Notes under the pieces: generated by a model
The model's input: only the letters and a program-made list of their open reading frames with translations
Told to the model about the DNA's origin: nothing
The model's database searches: none
Shown here: positions 56,327-64,000 of the stretch, piece after piece
Numbering within the stretch: position 1 is the stretch's first letter
How the letters are laid out: each line of letters opens with the position of its first letter
Origin: Rhizosaccharibacter radicis
GTDB taxonomy: Bacteria > Pseudomonadota > Alphaproteobacteria > Acetobacterales > Acetobacteraceae
NCBI GenBank assembly: GCA_024508355.1
Contig: JAMZEJ010000006.1
Coordinates: 248,001-312,000 of the forward strand
Direction: 5' to 3'
DNA length: 64,000 bases
Translations under genes and position numbers: made by a program

Positions 56327-56964
56327 GTCGGGAACAGGGTCGGCAAACGCTCCCGCAGCGTCCGCATTATCTCCCGGTGCAGCTCGTCCGGCGTCACCGC
56401 CCCGTCGAGCACCGCGATCCGGCCCGGTTCGGCGGCGGCCGCGGCGCGGAAGCCCTCGGCCACGCGCAGATGGAAGTTCTCGGTCTCGGTCTCGTAGCGA
56501 TCCGGCGTGCCGCCCCGCCCGGCGAGACGCGTCCGCGCCACATCGCGCGGCACCTCGATCAGCAGGGTCAGGTCGGGCGTCAGCCCGGCGAGGCCGCAAA
56601 GCCGCCGGATGAAGTCCAGCATGGCGGGATCGGCCCTGCCCTGCCCGTAGCCCTGATAGGCGAAGGTGGAGTCGAAGAACCGGTCGCTGATCACCACACG
56701 ATCCGCGGCCAGCGCCGGCCGGATGACCCGCTCCACGTGATCGGCACGGGCGGCGAAATGCATCAAGGTCTCGGCCCGTGGTGCGAGCGGCAACCCGCCC
56801 CCCAGAAGCAGCTCGCGCAGCCGTTCGGCGCCGGGGGTGCCGCCGGGTTCGCGGGTCACCACCACGTCCCGTCCGGCCGTCGCCAGCGCCTCGGCCAGCA
56901 GCCTGATCTGGGTGGTCTTGCCGGCGCATTCTCCGCCTTCGACCGAGACGAAGGCCGCCGGCAT
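56323..56964 (-). CDS. tmk: Thymidylate kinase
   Basis: The 213-aa kinase makes dTDP from dTMP. Blocks are the P-loop SVEGGECAGKTTQIRLL, VVVTREPGGTPGAERLRELLL, ISDRFFDSTFAYQGYGQG and LTLLIEVPRDVARTRLAGRGG. The P-loop still fits GxxxxGKT, but the usual Gly of GGEGAGKS/T is Cys13 here, an unusual substitution. Its ATG overlaps the dacC stop by one base (TGATG). Confidence 0.94.
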   Translation of the reverse strand: MPAAFVSVEGGECAGKTTQIRLLAEALATAGRDVVVTREPGGTPGAERLRELLLGGGLPLAPRAETLMHFAARADHVERVIRPALAADRVVISDRFFDSTFAYQGYGQGRADPAMLDFIRRLCGLAGLTPDLTLLIEVPRDVARTRLAGRGGTPDRYETETENFHLRVAEGFRAAAAAEPGRIAVLDGAVTPDELHREIMRTLRERLPTLFPT

Positions 56965-58247
56965 CAGCCGGAAACCGCGTGCTCGAGCACGGCAAGCGCA
57001 CGGGCGGGAAGCGACTTCCGTTCCACGCCATGCGCCGCCACCAGCGTGACCTCCGTGGGCGCGGCCTGGCCATTGGCGATCAGCAGGCGTGCCACGGGCT
57101 GGCTCTTTCGCACCGGAGCGGCCACCGGCGACTGGTAGTCGAGCGTCACCTTGACGCGGTTCTGCCAGCCATGCGGCAGGGTGAGCACGACATCGGACGC
57201 CGCCGTGGCGGGGACGGTGGGCTGGGTGCCGAGCCAGACGGGGATCTCGCCGATGGACTGCCCGGCCGCGACGAGCCGCACATCCTCGAAGTTGGCGAAC
57301 GCCCATGCGAGCAGGCGCTCGCCTTCCTGGATCCTCGCCTTTGAGGTCGGCATGCCGTTCAACGCCATCACGACCCGGCGGCCGTCGCGCTCCGAGCTCG
57401 CGCACAGCCCGAACCCGCCCGCGTCGGTGTGGCCCGTCTTGAGACCGTCGGCCAAACCCTTGTCCACGAGCACGTTCCGGTTGCCCTGGGCGATGTTGTT
57501 GAACTTGTAGTCTTTTTCCGAGAAGAAGTGGTAGTATTGCGGGAAGTCGCGGATCAGGTGGGTCGCGATCGTCGCCACGTCGCGCGCCGTCATCAGGTGG
57601 TTCGGATCGGGCCAGCCGGTGCAGTTCTGGAATTGCGATCCGGTCATGCCCAGGCGGGCCGCTTCCTTGTTCATCAGCACGACGAACTGCGCCTCCGAGC
57701 CGGCGATCCCTTCGGCCAGCACGATGCAGGCATCGTTGCCCGACTGGATCAGCATGCCCCGGATCAGGTCCTCGACCGGCACCTGACCACCGAGCGGCAC
57801 GAACATCTTGGAGCCCTGCATCCGCCACGCCTTCTCGCTGACGGGAAGGGTCTGGTCCATGCGCAGCCGGCCCTCCTTGAGCATGGAGAACACGATATAG
57901 GCCGTCATCATCTTGGTGAGCGACGACGGGTGCATCCGCTCGTCCGCCGCCTTCTGCAGCAGCACCGCGCCGGTGTTCAGGTCGGTGATGAAGGCCCAGC
58001 GGGCCTGGGTGTCCAGCGGCCCGATCGGCGTCTCGGCCGGCGATGTGCCTGCGGGCACGGCTGCCCCCGTGGGGGAATCGCCGTCATCGTCGTCGCCCGG
58101 CTTGGCGACGTCCTTCTTCGGCGCCGCGTGCCGGTTGTGAGGCTTGGCTGAGGCGGCTCCGCCGCTCCCGAGGAACAGGCCCGCCCCCGCCATCCACGCG
58201 GCACTTCCGAGCCAGCTTCTCCTGCCCGATACGCCCAGCCTGATCAC
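56964..58247 (-). CDS. dacC: D-alanyl-D-alanine carboxypeptidase (PBP5/6 type)
   Basis: The 427-aa S11 serine peptidase trims pentapeptide stems. After a signal peptide (SAAWMAGAGLFLGSGGAASA) comes a low-complexity linker rich in Lys/Pro/Asp (DVAKPGDDDDGD). The three PBP motifs follow: SSLTK (Ser109, Lys112), SGNDAC (SxN) and KTGHTDAGGFG (KTG). A beta-rich C-terminal domain ends the protein. The start is GTG. It lies between rlpA (7 bp) and tmk. dacA or dacC naming is uncertain. Confidence 0.93.
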   Translation of the reverse strand: MIRLGVSGRRSWLGSAAWMAGAGLFLGSGGAASAKPHNRHAAPKKDVAKPGDDDDGDSPTGAAVPAGTSPAETPIGPLDTQARWAFITDLNTGAVLLQKAADERMHPSSLTKMMTAYIVFSMLKEGRLRMDQTLPVSEKAWRMQGSKMFVPLGGQVPVEDLIRGMLIQSGNDACIVLAEGIAGSEAQFVVLMNKEAARLGMTGSQFQNCTGWPDPNHLMTARDVATIATHLIRDFPQYYHFFSEKDYKFNNIAQGNRNVLVDKGLADGLKTGHTDAGGFGLCASSERDGRRVVMALNGMPTSKARIQEGERLLAWAFANFEDVRLVAAGQSIGEIPVWLGTQPTVPATAASDVVLTLPHGWQNRVKVTLDYQSPVAAPVRKSQPVARLLIANGQAAPTEVTLVAAHGVERKSLPARALAVLEHAVSG

Positions 58248-58254
58248 GCCCCGC

Positions 58255-59133
58255 CTACTCCACGATGATCCGGGCTCCCGTTACCCCGGCGCGGCGCGCC
58301 CGGTCCAGAGCGGCATCCGCGGCCGGAACGTTTCCCCAGGGACCTCCACGCACGCTGAAGCTCCGCGATCGGCCCACGCCCTCGGTCTCGACCTCGCCGC
58401 CGATGCTCGCGGCCACCGCGTCGGCAAAGCGGCGCTCGCTGAAATGCCCGGCATCGATCCAGAGCTCCGTCGCACGGGCCGGCACGCGCTCGACGCCCAC
58501 GGGAGGCGGCACGAAAGCCGCGATGCCCGGCTCCGCCATCGCCGGGGGCGACGCGTCGGGCCGCGAGAGGGGCTCCATGGTGCCCCCGGGCGGCGGCAGG
58601 TCCTGCTGCTGCACCTGCGCCACCGGCGCCGCCTGCAGCGCGAGAGCGGGCGTTCCGGCCAGCGCCGCGACCGCTCGCCGGCTGGTGTCCTCGTCTTCCT
58701 GCAGCGCCACGCGCATCGGCTGCCCAGGCCTGCCGCCGAGCAGGCGCACCGCGGAAGGCGATAGCCCGAGAATCCGCCCGGGGTCCGCCGGCCCCCGATC
58801 GACGATCCGGATGCGCGCCCTGAGCCCGGTATCGAGGTTGGTCACGAACAGATAGCAGGGAAGCTGCAGCGTTTGATGGCTGCCCACGGGATCGGCAGCG
58901 CCGACGCGCTCGCCATCGGCGGCCAGGCCGCCATGAGCGGGCGGCGAATAGCCGGTCGCCAGCCCGGTCGCTTCGTAGGTGAAGCTTTCGCGTGGGTAGA
59001 ACCAGCTGCCTGCCGCCCCCTGCCAGGGGGACCCGAGCTCGTAATGGGCGACGGCGCGCGGCGCGGGTGGAGCTTTATGCGTGCAGCCAGCGGCCGCGAG
59101 CAGACAGGCCAGCCCGCACCAGGACCGGATCAT
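58255..59133 (-). CDS. rlpA: RlpA-like septal-ring lipoprotein with SPOR-type C-terminus
   Basis: The 292-aa lipoprotein has a lipobox LLAAAGC, a double-psi beta-barrel region (YEATGLATGYSPPAHGGLAADGERVGAADPV, SHQTLQLPCYLFVTNLDTGLRARIRIVDRGPADPGRILGLSPSAVRLLG) and a C-terminal SPOR-like segment (LWIDAGHFSERRFADAVAASIG). The catalytic DRGP is kept, but the usual IASWYG reads LATGYS and NDRGP reads VDRGP, so it is a diverged RlpA. It sits between mltB and dacC; its ATG overlaps the mltB stop (ATGA). Confidence 0.85.
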   Translation of the reverse strand: MIRSWCGLACLLAAAGCTHKAPPAPRAVAHYELGSPWQGAAGSWFYPRESFTYEATGLATGYSPPAHGGLAADGERVGAADPVGSHQTLQLPCYLFVTNLDTGLRARIRIVDRGPADPGRILGLSPSAVRLLGGRPGQPMRVALQEDEDTSRRAVAALAGTPALALQAAPVAQVQQQDLPPPGGTMEPLSRPDASPPAMAEPGIAAFVPPPVGVERVPARATELWIDAGHFSERRFADAVAASIGGEVETEGVGRSRSFSVRGGPWGNVPAADAALDRARRAGVTGARIIVE

Positions 59134-60128
59134 GCCGCGCCGTTGCCGATCAGGCCAACGGCCAGGCTGTAGAAGTCGGACGGGTTGTAGCGCCGGATGA
59201 CGTTGAAGTTCGGATACACCATGAAAGCGGCGCCGCCCGCGCCGTCGGGCAGCAGCAGCGAGCCGGAAACGTCGGCGCGGGAAAAGCCGCCGCCATCGTC
59301 GCGGCGGACGCCTGCCGCTTCCCAATCCCCCAGCGGGCGAGGATTGCCGCGGCCGGTCCGCGCCGGGTCGATCGGGGCCGTCAACCGCACCTCCTGGCCC
59401 CATGGCTCGCCGCGGCGCCATCCGGAACGCGAAAGATAGTTCGCGATCGAGGCCAGCACGTCGGCCCTGTCGGTCCAGATGTCCCGCCGCCCGTTGCCCG
59501 ACCAGTCCACGGCGAAGCGCAGATAGGAGCTCGGCATGAACTGGGGCTGGCCCATCGCGCCGGCATAGCTGCCGAGCATGCCGGCGGGGGTCACGTCGCC
59601 GTGGTCCAGGATGCGCAGCGCGTTCATCAGCTCGGAGCGGAAGAAGCTCGCGCGTCGCCCGTCGAACGCAAGGGTCGACAGGGCGTCCACCACCTGGAAC
59701 GTCCCGGCCCGGGTGCCGAAGTTGGATTCGAGCCCCCAGATGCCGATCAGGATCCGGGGATCGACCCCGTATCGCTGCCATATGGCGGTCAGCAGCGACA
59801 GGTTCTCGTCGTAGTTGGCGCGGGCCTGCTGCAGTCGCGTCGGGGTCACGGTGCGCGACCGATATTGGCTCCAGGTCAGGGTGAATTCCGGCTGATGCCG
59901 GTCGAGCTGGAGAACGCGCGCGTTAGGGGCCGAGAGCGCCAGCGCGGCATCCAGCGTCTGGGGGGAAATCCCCTTGGACAGGGCTTCCTGTCTCACCGCC
60001 GCCAGGAAGCTGCCGTAGTCGCTGGCGCGCGTCGTCCGCGAGCGCGTCGGACGGGCCGCCCATGCCGGAGCGACGCCGAGACAGGCCGACGCGAGGAGTG
60101 AACTGGTCAGAAAACGCCGCTGGATCAT
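59130..60128 (-). CDS. mltB: Lytic murein transglycosylase (MltB family)
   Basis: The 332-aa protein has a signal peptide (LTSSLLASACLGVAPAWA) and the SLT-2 domain with catalytic Glu in LIGIWGLESNFGTRAG. Also present are SYAGAMGQPQFMPSSYLRFAVDWSGNGRRDIW and AFMVYPNFNVIRRYNPSDFYSLAVG. It cleaves peptidoglycan to 1,6-anhydro products. It is the first gene of an eight-gene minus-strand run that ends with the MBL gene at 52230. The ATG at 60128 fits the signal peptide. Confidence 0.93.
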   Translation of the reverse strand: MIQRRFLTSSLLASACLGVAPAWAARPTRSRTTRASDYGSFLAAVRQEALSKGISPQTLDAALALSAPNARVLQLDRHQPEFTLTWSQYRSRTVTPTRLQQARANYDENLSLLTAIWQRYGVDPRILIGIWGLESNFGTRAGTFQVVDALSTLAFDGRRASFFRSELMNALRILDHGDVTPAGMLGSYAGAMGQPQFMPSSYLRFAVDWSGNGRRDIWTDRADVLASIANYLSRSGWRRGEPWGQEVRLTAPIDPARTGRGNPRPLGDWEAAGVRRDDGGGFSRADVSGSLLLPDGAGGAAFMVYPNFNVIRRYNPSDFYSLAVGLIGNGAA

Positions 60129-60209
60129 GCCGCTGCTGTGCCACAGCGCACGCCCGACCGGCAACGGCCGCTGGCGGCGGCGGGGTGCAGCCTCGCCGTC
60201 TCCTTGTCC

Positions 60210-60671
60210 TCAGGAGGTCCGGTCGGGCGACGGCGAGCGGCCTTCCCGCGCCCCGTAGAGCAGGTAGTGCAGAAACGGGTTCATCCGCGACGCCACCACG
60301 TCGGGATTGGCGTTGCGGTAGCCGATCGTGTCGAAGAACGGGTTCGGATCACGACCCTCCTGCCAGCCGTTCTCGAGGTAGTGGCGCACCGGATCGACGC
60401 CCACCATCGCGACGTCGGGATGCTGCTCGCGATACCAGTCCGGGTCGAACAGGAGGGAGCCCGGCTCCACCGGGGTGCCTGTGACGCTCACCAGCGCCGG
60501 AACAGGGGCCGCGTCCGCCACCGGCACTTCCGGAGCTGCGTCCCGAGCGATTTCGACATCCGCCGCCTCGACGGCGCCGCCCGGACGCTTCACGACGCTC
60601 CGGGAGCCGCGGATGGCCGATGCCCGACGCTGACGAGCCTCCTGTGCATCCGTGTTCCTGCTCAACGACAT
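60210..60671 (-). CDS. Hypothetical protein with two YxxxNPDV / HYLxxGxxEGR repeats
   Basis: The 153-aa protein has an Ala/Arg/Val-rich N-terminal half and two consecutive ~35-residue repeats in ~84-150. The first is FDPDWYREQHPDVAMVGVDPVRHYLENGWQEGRDP; the second is FFDTIGYRNANPDVVASRMNPFLHYLLYGAREGRSP. The HYL-x-x-G-x-x-EGR-x-P unit is found in tandem in some glycosyltransferases and surface-glycan proteins. Here it stands without a catalytic domain. The ribosome-site match AGGGAG abuts the ATG, so the true start could differ. Confidence 0.72.
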   Translation of the reverse strand: MSLSRNTDAQEARQRRASAIRGSRSVVKRPGGAVEAADVEIARDAAPEVPVADAAPVPALVSVTGTPVEPGSLLFDPDWYREQHPDVAMVGVDPVRHYLENGWQEGRDPNPFFDTIGYRNANPDVVASRMNPFLHYLLYGAREGRSPSPDRTS

Positions 60672-60814
60672 CTCCCTGCGTCTCACCACGAGGGACACTA
60701 GCGGATCGTGCGCCGGCCGCCACACCGATTCGCGGCGGGATCGGGGGAAACCGGGCTGGAAGCGTCTCGTTTGCCCGGAAGCGACAGGAAAAGCGGATCG
60801 AGGGGGCGGGCCGG

Positions 60815-62833
60815 ATGGCGGACACAGGAACGGGGGCCACGGCACCCCGCCGGAGGCATATCGGCCTGTGGGCCCTCGGCACCTTCTTCGTGCTTCTCCT
60901 GGCCCTCATCCTGTTGTGGCGCTGGGACTGGTTCATTCCGCTCGTGGAAAGCCAGGCATCCGCCGCGACCGGGCGGCAGGTGAAGATCCGCCACCTTCAT
61001 GTCCATCTCGGCCGGACGATCCGGGTGGTGCTCGACGACGTCAGCGCCAGGGGTCCGGAAGACAAGGACGCGCCGCTGGCGACCCTCGCTCACCTCACCG
61101 TCTGGCTGGAAGCGTGGCCGGCCATCCGTCACTTCCAGATCGTGCTGCCGCTGGTCGACCTGGATCATCCCGTGATCCATCTCGCATCGACCCCGGACGG
61201 GCGGAACAACTACGGCATGCCGGCGTCCAAGCCGTCCAAATCCACCAGCGCGTCGAGCACGCCCCAGATCGGCGTCATCAGGATCGAGGACGGCGAACTG
61301 CACGGCGTCATGCCGAACCTCAAGGCGGCGTTCGACATCAACGTCGCCACCCGCGGCACCCCGGACCCGACGCAACGGCCGATCGATCCCACCCACGGAC
61401 AGATCGTCGCCGCCGGCAAGGGCACCTATGCCGGGCAGCCGGTGAAGGCCCGCTTCGTCGGCGGCGCCATCCTCAGCCTGCGCGACCAGGCCCATCCCTA
61501 CCCGATCGATCTGACGGTGGAGAACGGCCCCACCGGGGTCGAGCTGCAGGGCACCATCCAGCAGCCCCTGACCTTCGGCGGCGCCAACCTCAAGCTACGC
61601 TTCGCCGGACCCGACATGTCGCTGTTGTATCCATTGACCGGCGTGCCGATCCCGCAGACGCCGCCCTACAAGGTGGTCGGCAACATCGACTACAGCCGCC
61701 AGCGCATCGTGTTCCGCGACTTCGCCGGAACGGTCGGATCCAGCGACCTCAACGGCACCATCTCGGTGACGCCGGGCAAGCCCCTCGCCGTGGACGCGGC
61801 ACTGACCTCCCGCCGGGTGGACCTGAACGACCTCGGCGGGTTCATCGGGGCGCAGCCAGGGAGTGCCTCGAAAGGCACGGCGCCGAAGCAGAGCGCCAGC
61901 GCGGAATCCAGCGGCAACGTGCTGCCGGACAAGAAGATCAACATTCCCAAGCTGAAGGCCGCCAACGTGCACCTCACGTACGAAGGCCGGCGGATCGAGG
62001 GCCGCTACGTGCCGCTCGACGACATCTCGGTGCTGCTGGACATCCGCGACGGCGACATCCTGCTGCACAAGCTCAATTTCGGCGTAGGCACCGGCACGCT
62101 CGCCAGTTCGGCCCACATCACCCCGGTCGGCGACAGCACCCGGACGGAAGCCCATGTCGACGTGCGGCGGGTGGATCTGTCCCACCTCCTGGCGGCGACG
62201 CACGCCTTCAAGGGCAAGGGCGTGCTGGGCGGCCAGGCCAACATCAAGACCGAAGGCGCTTCGATCGCCCAGATGCTGGCCCACGGCAACGGTGGGCTCA
62301 CGCTGGTGATGTCGGGCGGCGGCAACATCAGCGCCCTGCTGCCCGACATCGCGGGCCTGGAGTTCGGCAACGCGCTGCTGTCGGCACTCGGCTTTCCCAA
62401 CCGGGCGGACGTCCAGTGCTTCATCGTTGACATGCCGCTCCGCGACGGCATTCTCGACACCAGGACCCTGCTGCTGCAGACCAGCGAGGCCCGGTCGGTC
62501 GGCGAGGGCAAGGTGGATTTCCGCAACCAGACGCTGGACTACAGCCTGACCACCCGGTCCACCCATTTCAGCATCGGCTCGCTCCCCGGTCCGATCAACA
62601 TCACCGGCAAGCTCGGCAAGCCTTCCATCCGCCCGGGCACGGAGGTGGTCGCCCGGGCTGGGGCCGCCACGGGGCTGGGCATCCTCCTGGCGCCCCTCGC
62701 CCTGCTGCCCACCGTGCAGTTCGGGGTCGGCGAGGCCGGAGCCTGCCAGGACGCCCTGTCGCAGGCGCGGAACCGCCCGGCGTCGGGCGGTGCCGCCGCG
62801 GCTCCGGCCAGAAAGGGCCGCCATCGGCACTAG
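60815..62833 (+). CDS. AsmA-family protein (second in window)
   Basis: The 672-aa protein has one N-terminal membrane segment (IGLWALGTFFVLLLALILLW) and a long beta-rich periplasmic domain. It has the AsmA-type start VESQASAATGRQVKIRHLHVHLGRTIRVVLDDVSARGPED and end GGLTLVMSGGGNISALLPDIAGLEFGNALLSALGF, LLLQTSEARSVGEGKVDFRNQTLDYSLTTR and LPGPINITGKLGKPSIRPG. A Ser/Lys/Ala-rich linker lies near residues 345-375. It probably bridges the envelope in lipid homeostasis, perhaps redundantly with the 29.4-kb AsmA-like protein. GAGGGGG lies eight bases before the ATG. Confidence 0.87.
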   Translation: MADTGTGATAPRRRHIGLWALGTFFVLLLALILLWRWDWFIPLVESQASAATGRQVKIRHLHVHLGRTIRVVLDDVSARGPEDKDAPLATLAHLTVWLEAWPAIRHFQIVLPLVDLDHPVIHLASTPDGRNNYGMPASKPSKSTSASSTPQIGVIRIEDGELHGVMPNLKAAFDINVATRGTPDPTQRPIDPTHGQIVAAGKGTYAGQPVKARFVGGAILSLRDQAHPYPIDLTVENGPTGVELQGTIQQPLTFGGANLKLRFAGPDMSLLYPLTGVPIPQTPPYKVVGNIDYSRQRIVFRDFAGTVGSSDLNGTISVTPGKPLAVDAALTSRRVDLNDLGGFIGAQPGSASKGTAPKQSASAESSGNVLPDKKINIPKLKAANVHLTYEGRRIEGRYVPLDDISVLLDIRDGDILLHKLNFGVGTGTLASSAHITPVGDSTRTEAHVDVRRVDLSHLLAATHAFKGKGVLGGQANIKTEGASIAQMLAHGNGGLTLVMSGGGNISALLPDIAGLEFGNALLSALGFPNRADVQCFIVDMPLRDGILDTRTLLLQTSEARSVGEGKVDFRNQTLDYSLTTRSTHFSIGSLPGPINITGKLGKPSIRPGTEVVARAGAATGLGILLAPLALLPTVQFGVGEAGACQDALSQARNRPASGGAAAAPARKGRHRH

Positions 62834-62840
62834 GCAGCCG

Positions 62841-62888
62841 CCAGGGCGCCGGCCGGCACCCGAAAACGGGTGACGGCCGGCTCCCTGG
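62841..62888 (+). terminator. Long GC hairpin after the second AsmA-like gene
   Basis: CCAGGG (62841-62846) pairs with CCCTGG (62883-62888). Inside, GCCGGC and CACCC pair with GGGTG and GCCGGC around a GAAAAC loop. It begins eight bases after the stop codon. No T-run follows, but the stem is long and stable. Confidence 0.65.
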
Positions 62889-63008
62889 AAGATATGGCAT
62901 CGTCCCGGCGCTTCGTTTCCGACCGGGCGGAGGCCCCGGCTCGCGGGCCGGCCGGTCACCCAGGGGCGGCGCGACAGCGCGGCCCGGAGCGAGCATGTCC
63001 GCGATCCG

Positions 63009-63587
63009 ATGAACGCGCTTTCTGTTTCCGGCCTGCTGAAGGCCGCGGGCGCGCAGCCGATCCTGCAGGCGCTCGCCATCATCGCGGGCACCTTCATTCT
63101 CGAGGATGCGGCCACCGTCCTCACCGCCATGCAGGTCCAGGACGGCAGCGTTCGCCCGGTCGTGGCCCTCGTCGCCCTTTATGCGGGCATTGTGCTGGGT
63201 GATCTCGGGCTATACGGCCTGGGGCGGCTCGCCACCCTGTCGAGCTGGATCCGCGGCCGGCTTCCACCGGACAAGCGCCAGCGCAGCCGCGCCTGGATCG
63301 AGAAGCATGTGTTCCGGATCGTGTTCGTCAGCCGGTTCGTCCCCGGCGCTCGATTGCCGACCTACACCACATGCGGCTATCTGGAGGCCAGCCTGTTGCG
63401 CTTCGCGCTGGCGGCCATCTGCGCCACGTCCATCTGGACCACGGCCCTGTTTCTCGTGTCGCTGCATGTCGGGAAGTTTCTGATGGACCATTTCGGCGCG
63501 TGGCGGTGGTTCGGTGCCGCCGGGTTCATCGCCATCATCCTGTTGATCAGCCGGCTGGTCGCCCGCCTCCAGGAACCGGGCCGATGA
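63009..63587 (+). CDS. DedA-family membrane protein
   Basis: The 192-aa protein has about five hydrophobic segments and the DedA signature VFVSRFVPGARLPTYTTCGYLEASLLRF, plus the re-entrant-loop block near GTFILEDAATVLTAMQ with an acidic pair. DedA proteins move or flip polyprenyl- or phospholipids and support membrane potential. Its stop overlaps the next ATG (ATGA). Confidence 0.88.
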   Translation: MNALSVSGLLKAAGAQPILQALAIIAGTFILEDAATVLTAMQVQDGSVRPVVALVALYAGIVLGDLGLYGLGRLATLSSWIRGRLPPDKRQRSRAWIEKHVFRIVFVSRFVPGARLPTYTTCGYLEASLLRFALAAICATSIWTTALFLVSLHVGKFLMDHFGAWRWFGAAGFIAIILLISRLVARLQEPGR

Positions 63588-64000
63588 GCGAGACCGCCAT
63601 TCCCGGCAGCGGGCCGGCCCGGCCGCGCCCGGTTTCCTCGTTCGAGTTCTGGCCCGGCTGGATCTTCTACACCCCCGTCGTGCTGTTCTGGATGCTGCTG
63701 GGCCTCCGCTACGGCAACTGGGCACTGCCCACCGCCGCCAATCCCCGCATCACCACCGGGGGTCTCTGCGGGGAAAGCAAATCATCGATCCTCGGCATGG
63801 CGGGTCCGGTCGCCAGCCGGTGGATCGCGCCCTTCGTCACCGTGACGGCCGGCCACGAGAGCGCCGCCGACGCCGTGTCCCTGCTGGATCGCGCCGGGCT
63901 GTCTTTTCCGGTGGTGGCCAAGCCGGATATCGGCTGCAACGGCACCGGCGTGATGTTCGTAAACGGCCCGGAACGGCTGGCCGAGGTGCTCGCCCTGTTT
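63584..64000 (+). CDS. ATP-grasp (D-Ala-D-Ala ligase-like) protein, 5' part
   Basis: The frame runs off the window after 139 codons. The start MSETAIPGSGPARP precedes FEFWPGWIFYTPVVLFWMLLGLRYGNWALPTAANPRITTGGLCGESKSSILGM, a membrane-like segment followed by a family block, and then LSFPVVAKPDIGCNGTGVMFV, the nucleotide-binding ATP-grasp lysine and glycine loop. This family is annotated in alphaproteobacteria as D-alanine--D-alanine ligase-like. The first ATP-grasp strands are visible, but the catalytic half is outside the window. It overlaps the DedA gene by four bases (ATGA), so the two are likely co-expressed. Confidence 0.75.
   Translation, partial: MSETAIPGSGPARPRPVSSFEFWPGWIFYTPVVLFWMLLGLRYGNWALPTAANPRITTGGLCGESKSSILGMAGPVASRWIAPFVTVTAGHESAADAVSLLDRAGLSFPVVAKPDIGCNGTGVMFVNGPERLAEVLALF

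Overview
The window comes from a chromosome of an alphaproteobacterium, very probably order Rhodospirillales and family Acetobacteraceae. The evidence is high GC with strongly GC-rich third codon positions, the ntrB-ntrC-ntrY-ntrX-hfq-hflX order behind dusB, a fused ispDF, ATP12-type and ELM1-type proteins (families shared by alphaproteobacteria and mitochondria), and the mltB-rlpA-dacC-tmk-holB-metG-tatD-MBL string. No insertion sequence, phage gene, integrase or CRISPR array was seen. The content is mostly core chromosome with a few lineage-specific inserts. Family calls rest on motifs read by eye; no database search was run.

Layout. 1-9.9 kb: 3' end of parC, then a minus-strand hemB / penicillin-acylase-family / bpt group, a membrane diguanylate cyclase, an APC amino acid permease and glyA. 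10-15 kb: argE with a zinc deacylase overlapping it, then two GT4 glycosyltransferases joined by two micro-ORFs that tile with ATGA overlaps. 15-23 kb: a phytanoyl-CoA-dioxygenase-like oxygenase and an SDR divergent from a LacI-type regulator, a DEAD-box helicase, an ELM1-family protein followed by an unrecognised 627-aa protein, a small acidic protein and a lone tRNA-Val(CAC). 23-33 kb: a GT39-type membrane glycosyltransferase divergent from a Cys-rich small lipoprotein, an NCS1 nucleobase permease behind a near-consensus sigma-54 promoter, and the overlapping operon rarA-rluC-asmA-like-atp12-acyP. 33-45 kb: a small membrane ORF, a nitroreductase, ispDF, and the dusB-ntrBC-ntrYX-hfq-hflX nitrogen/RNA-regulation block. 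45-52 kb: an IMPase-family phosphatase, mazG, and the prkA / DUF444 / spoVR stress cluster. 52-60 kb: an eight-gene minus-strand run from cell wall (mltB, rlpA, dacC) to nucleotide, replication and translation genes (tmk, holB, metG), then tatD and a metallo-hydrolase, all tightly packed. 60-64 kb: a protein with two HYL-x-x-G-x-x-EGR repeats, a second AsmA-like protein, a DedA protein and the start of an ATP-grasp ligase.

How they fit together. The clearest regulatory link is between the NtrBC/NtrYX genes at 37-43 kb and the sigma-54 promoter 22 nt upstream of the NCS1 permease (about 26.68 kb). This implies nitrogen-limited uptake of a nucleobase or related N-source. NtrC keeps GAFTGA and NtrX lacks it, so NtrC is the likely activator. 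Translational coupling by ATGA, GTGA or TGATG junctions is very common here. The least explained items are the 627-aa protein next to ELM1, the coupled micro-ORFs between the glycosyltransferases, and the Cys-rich lipoprotein facing the GT39 gene.
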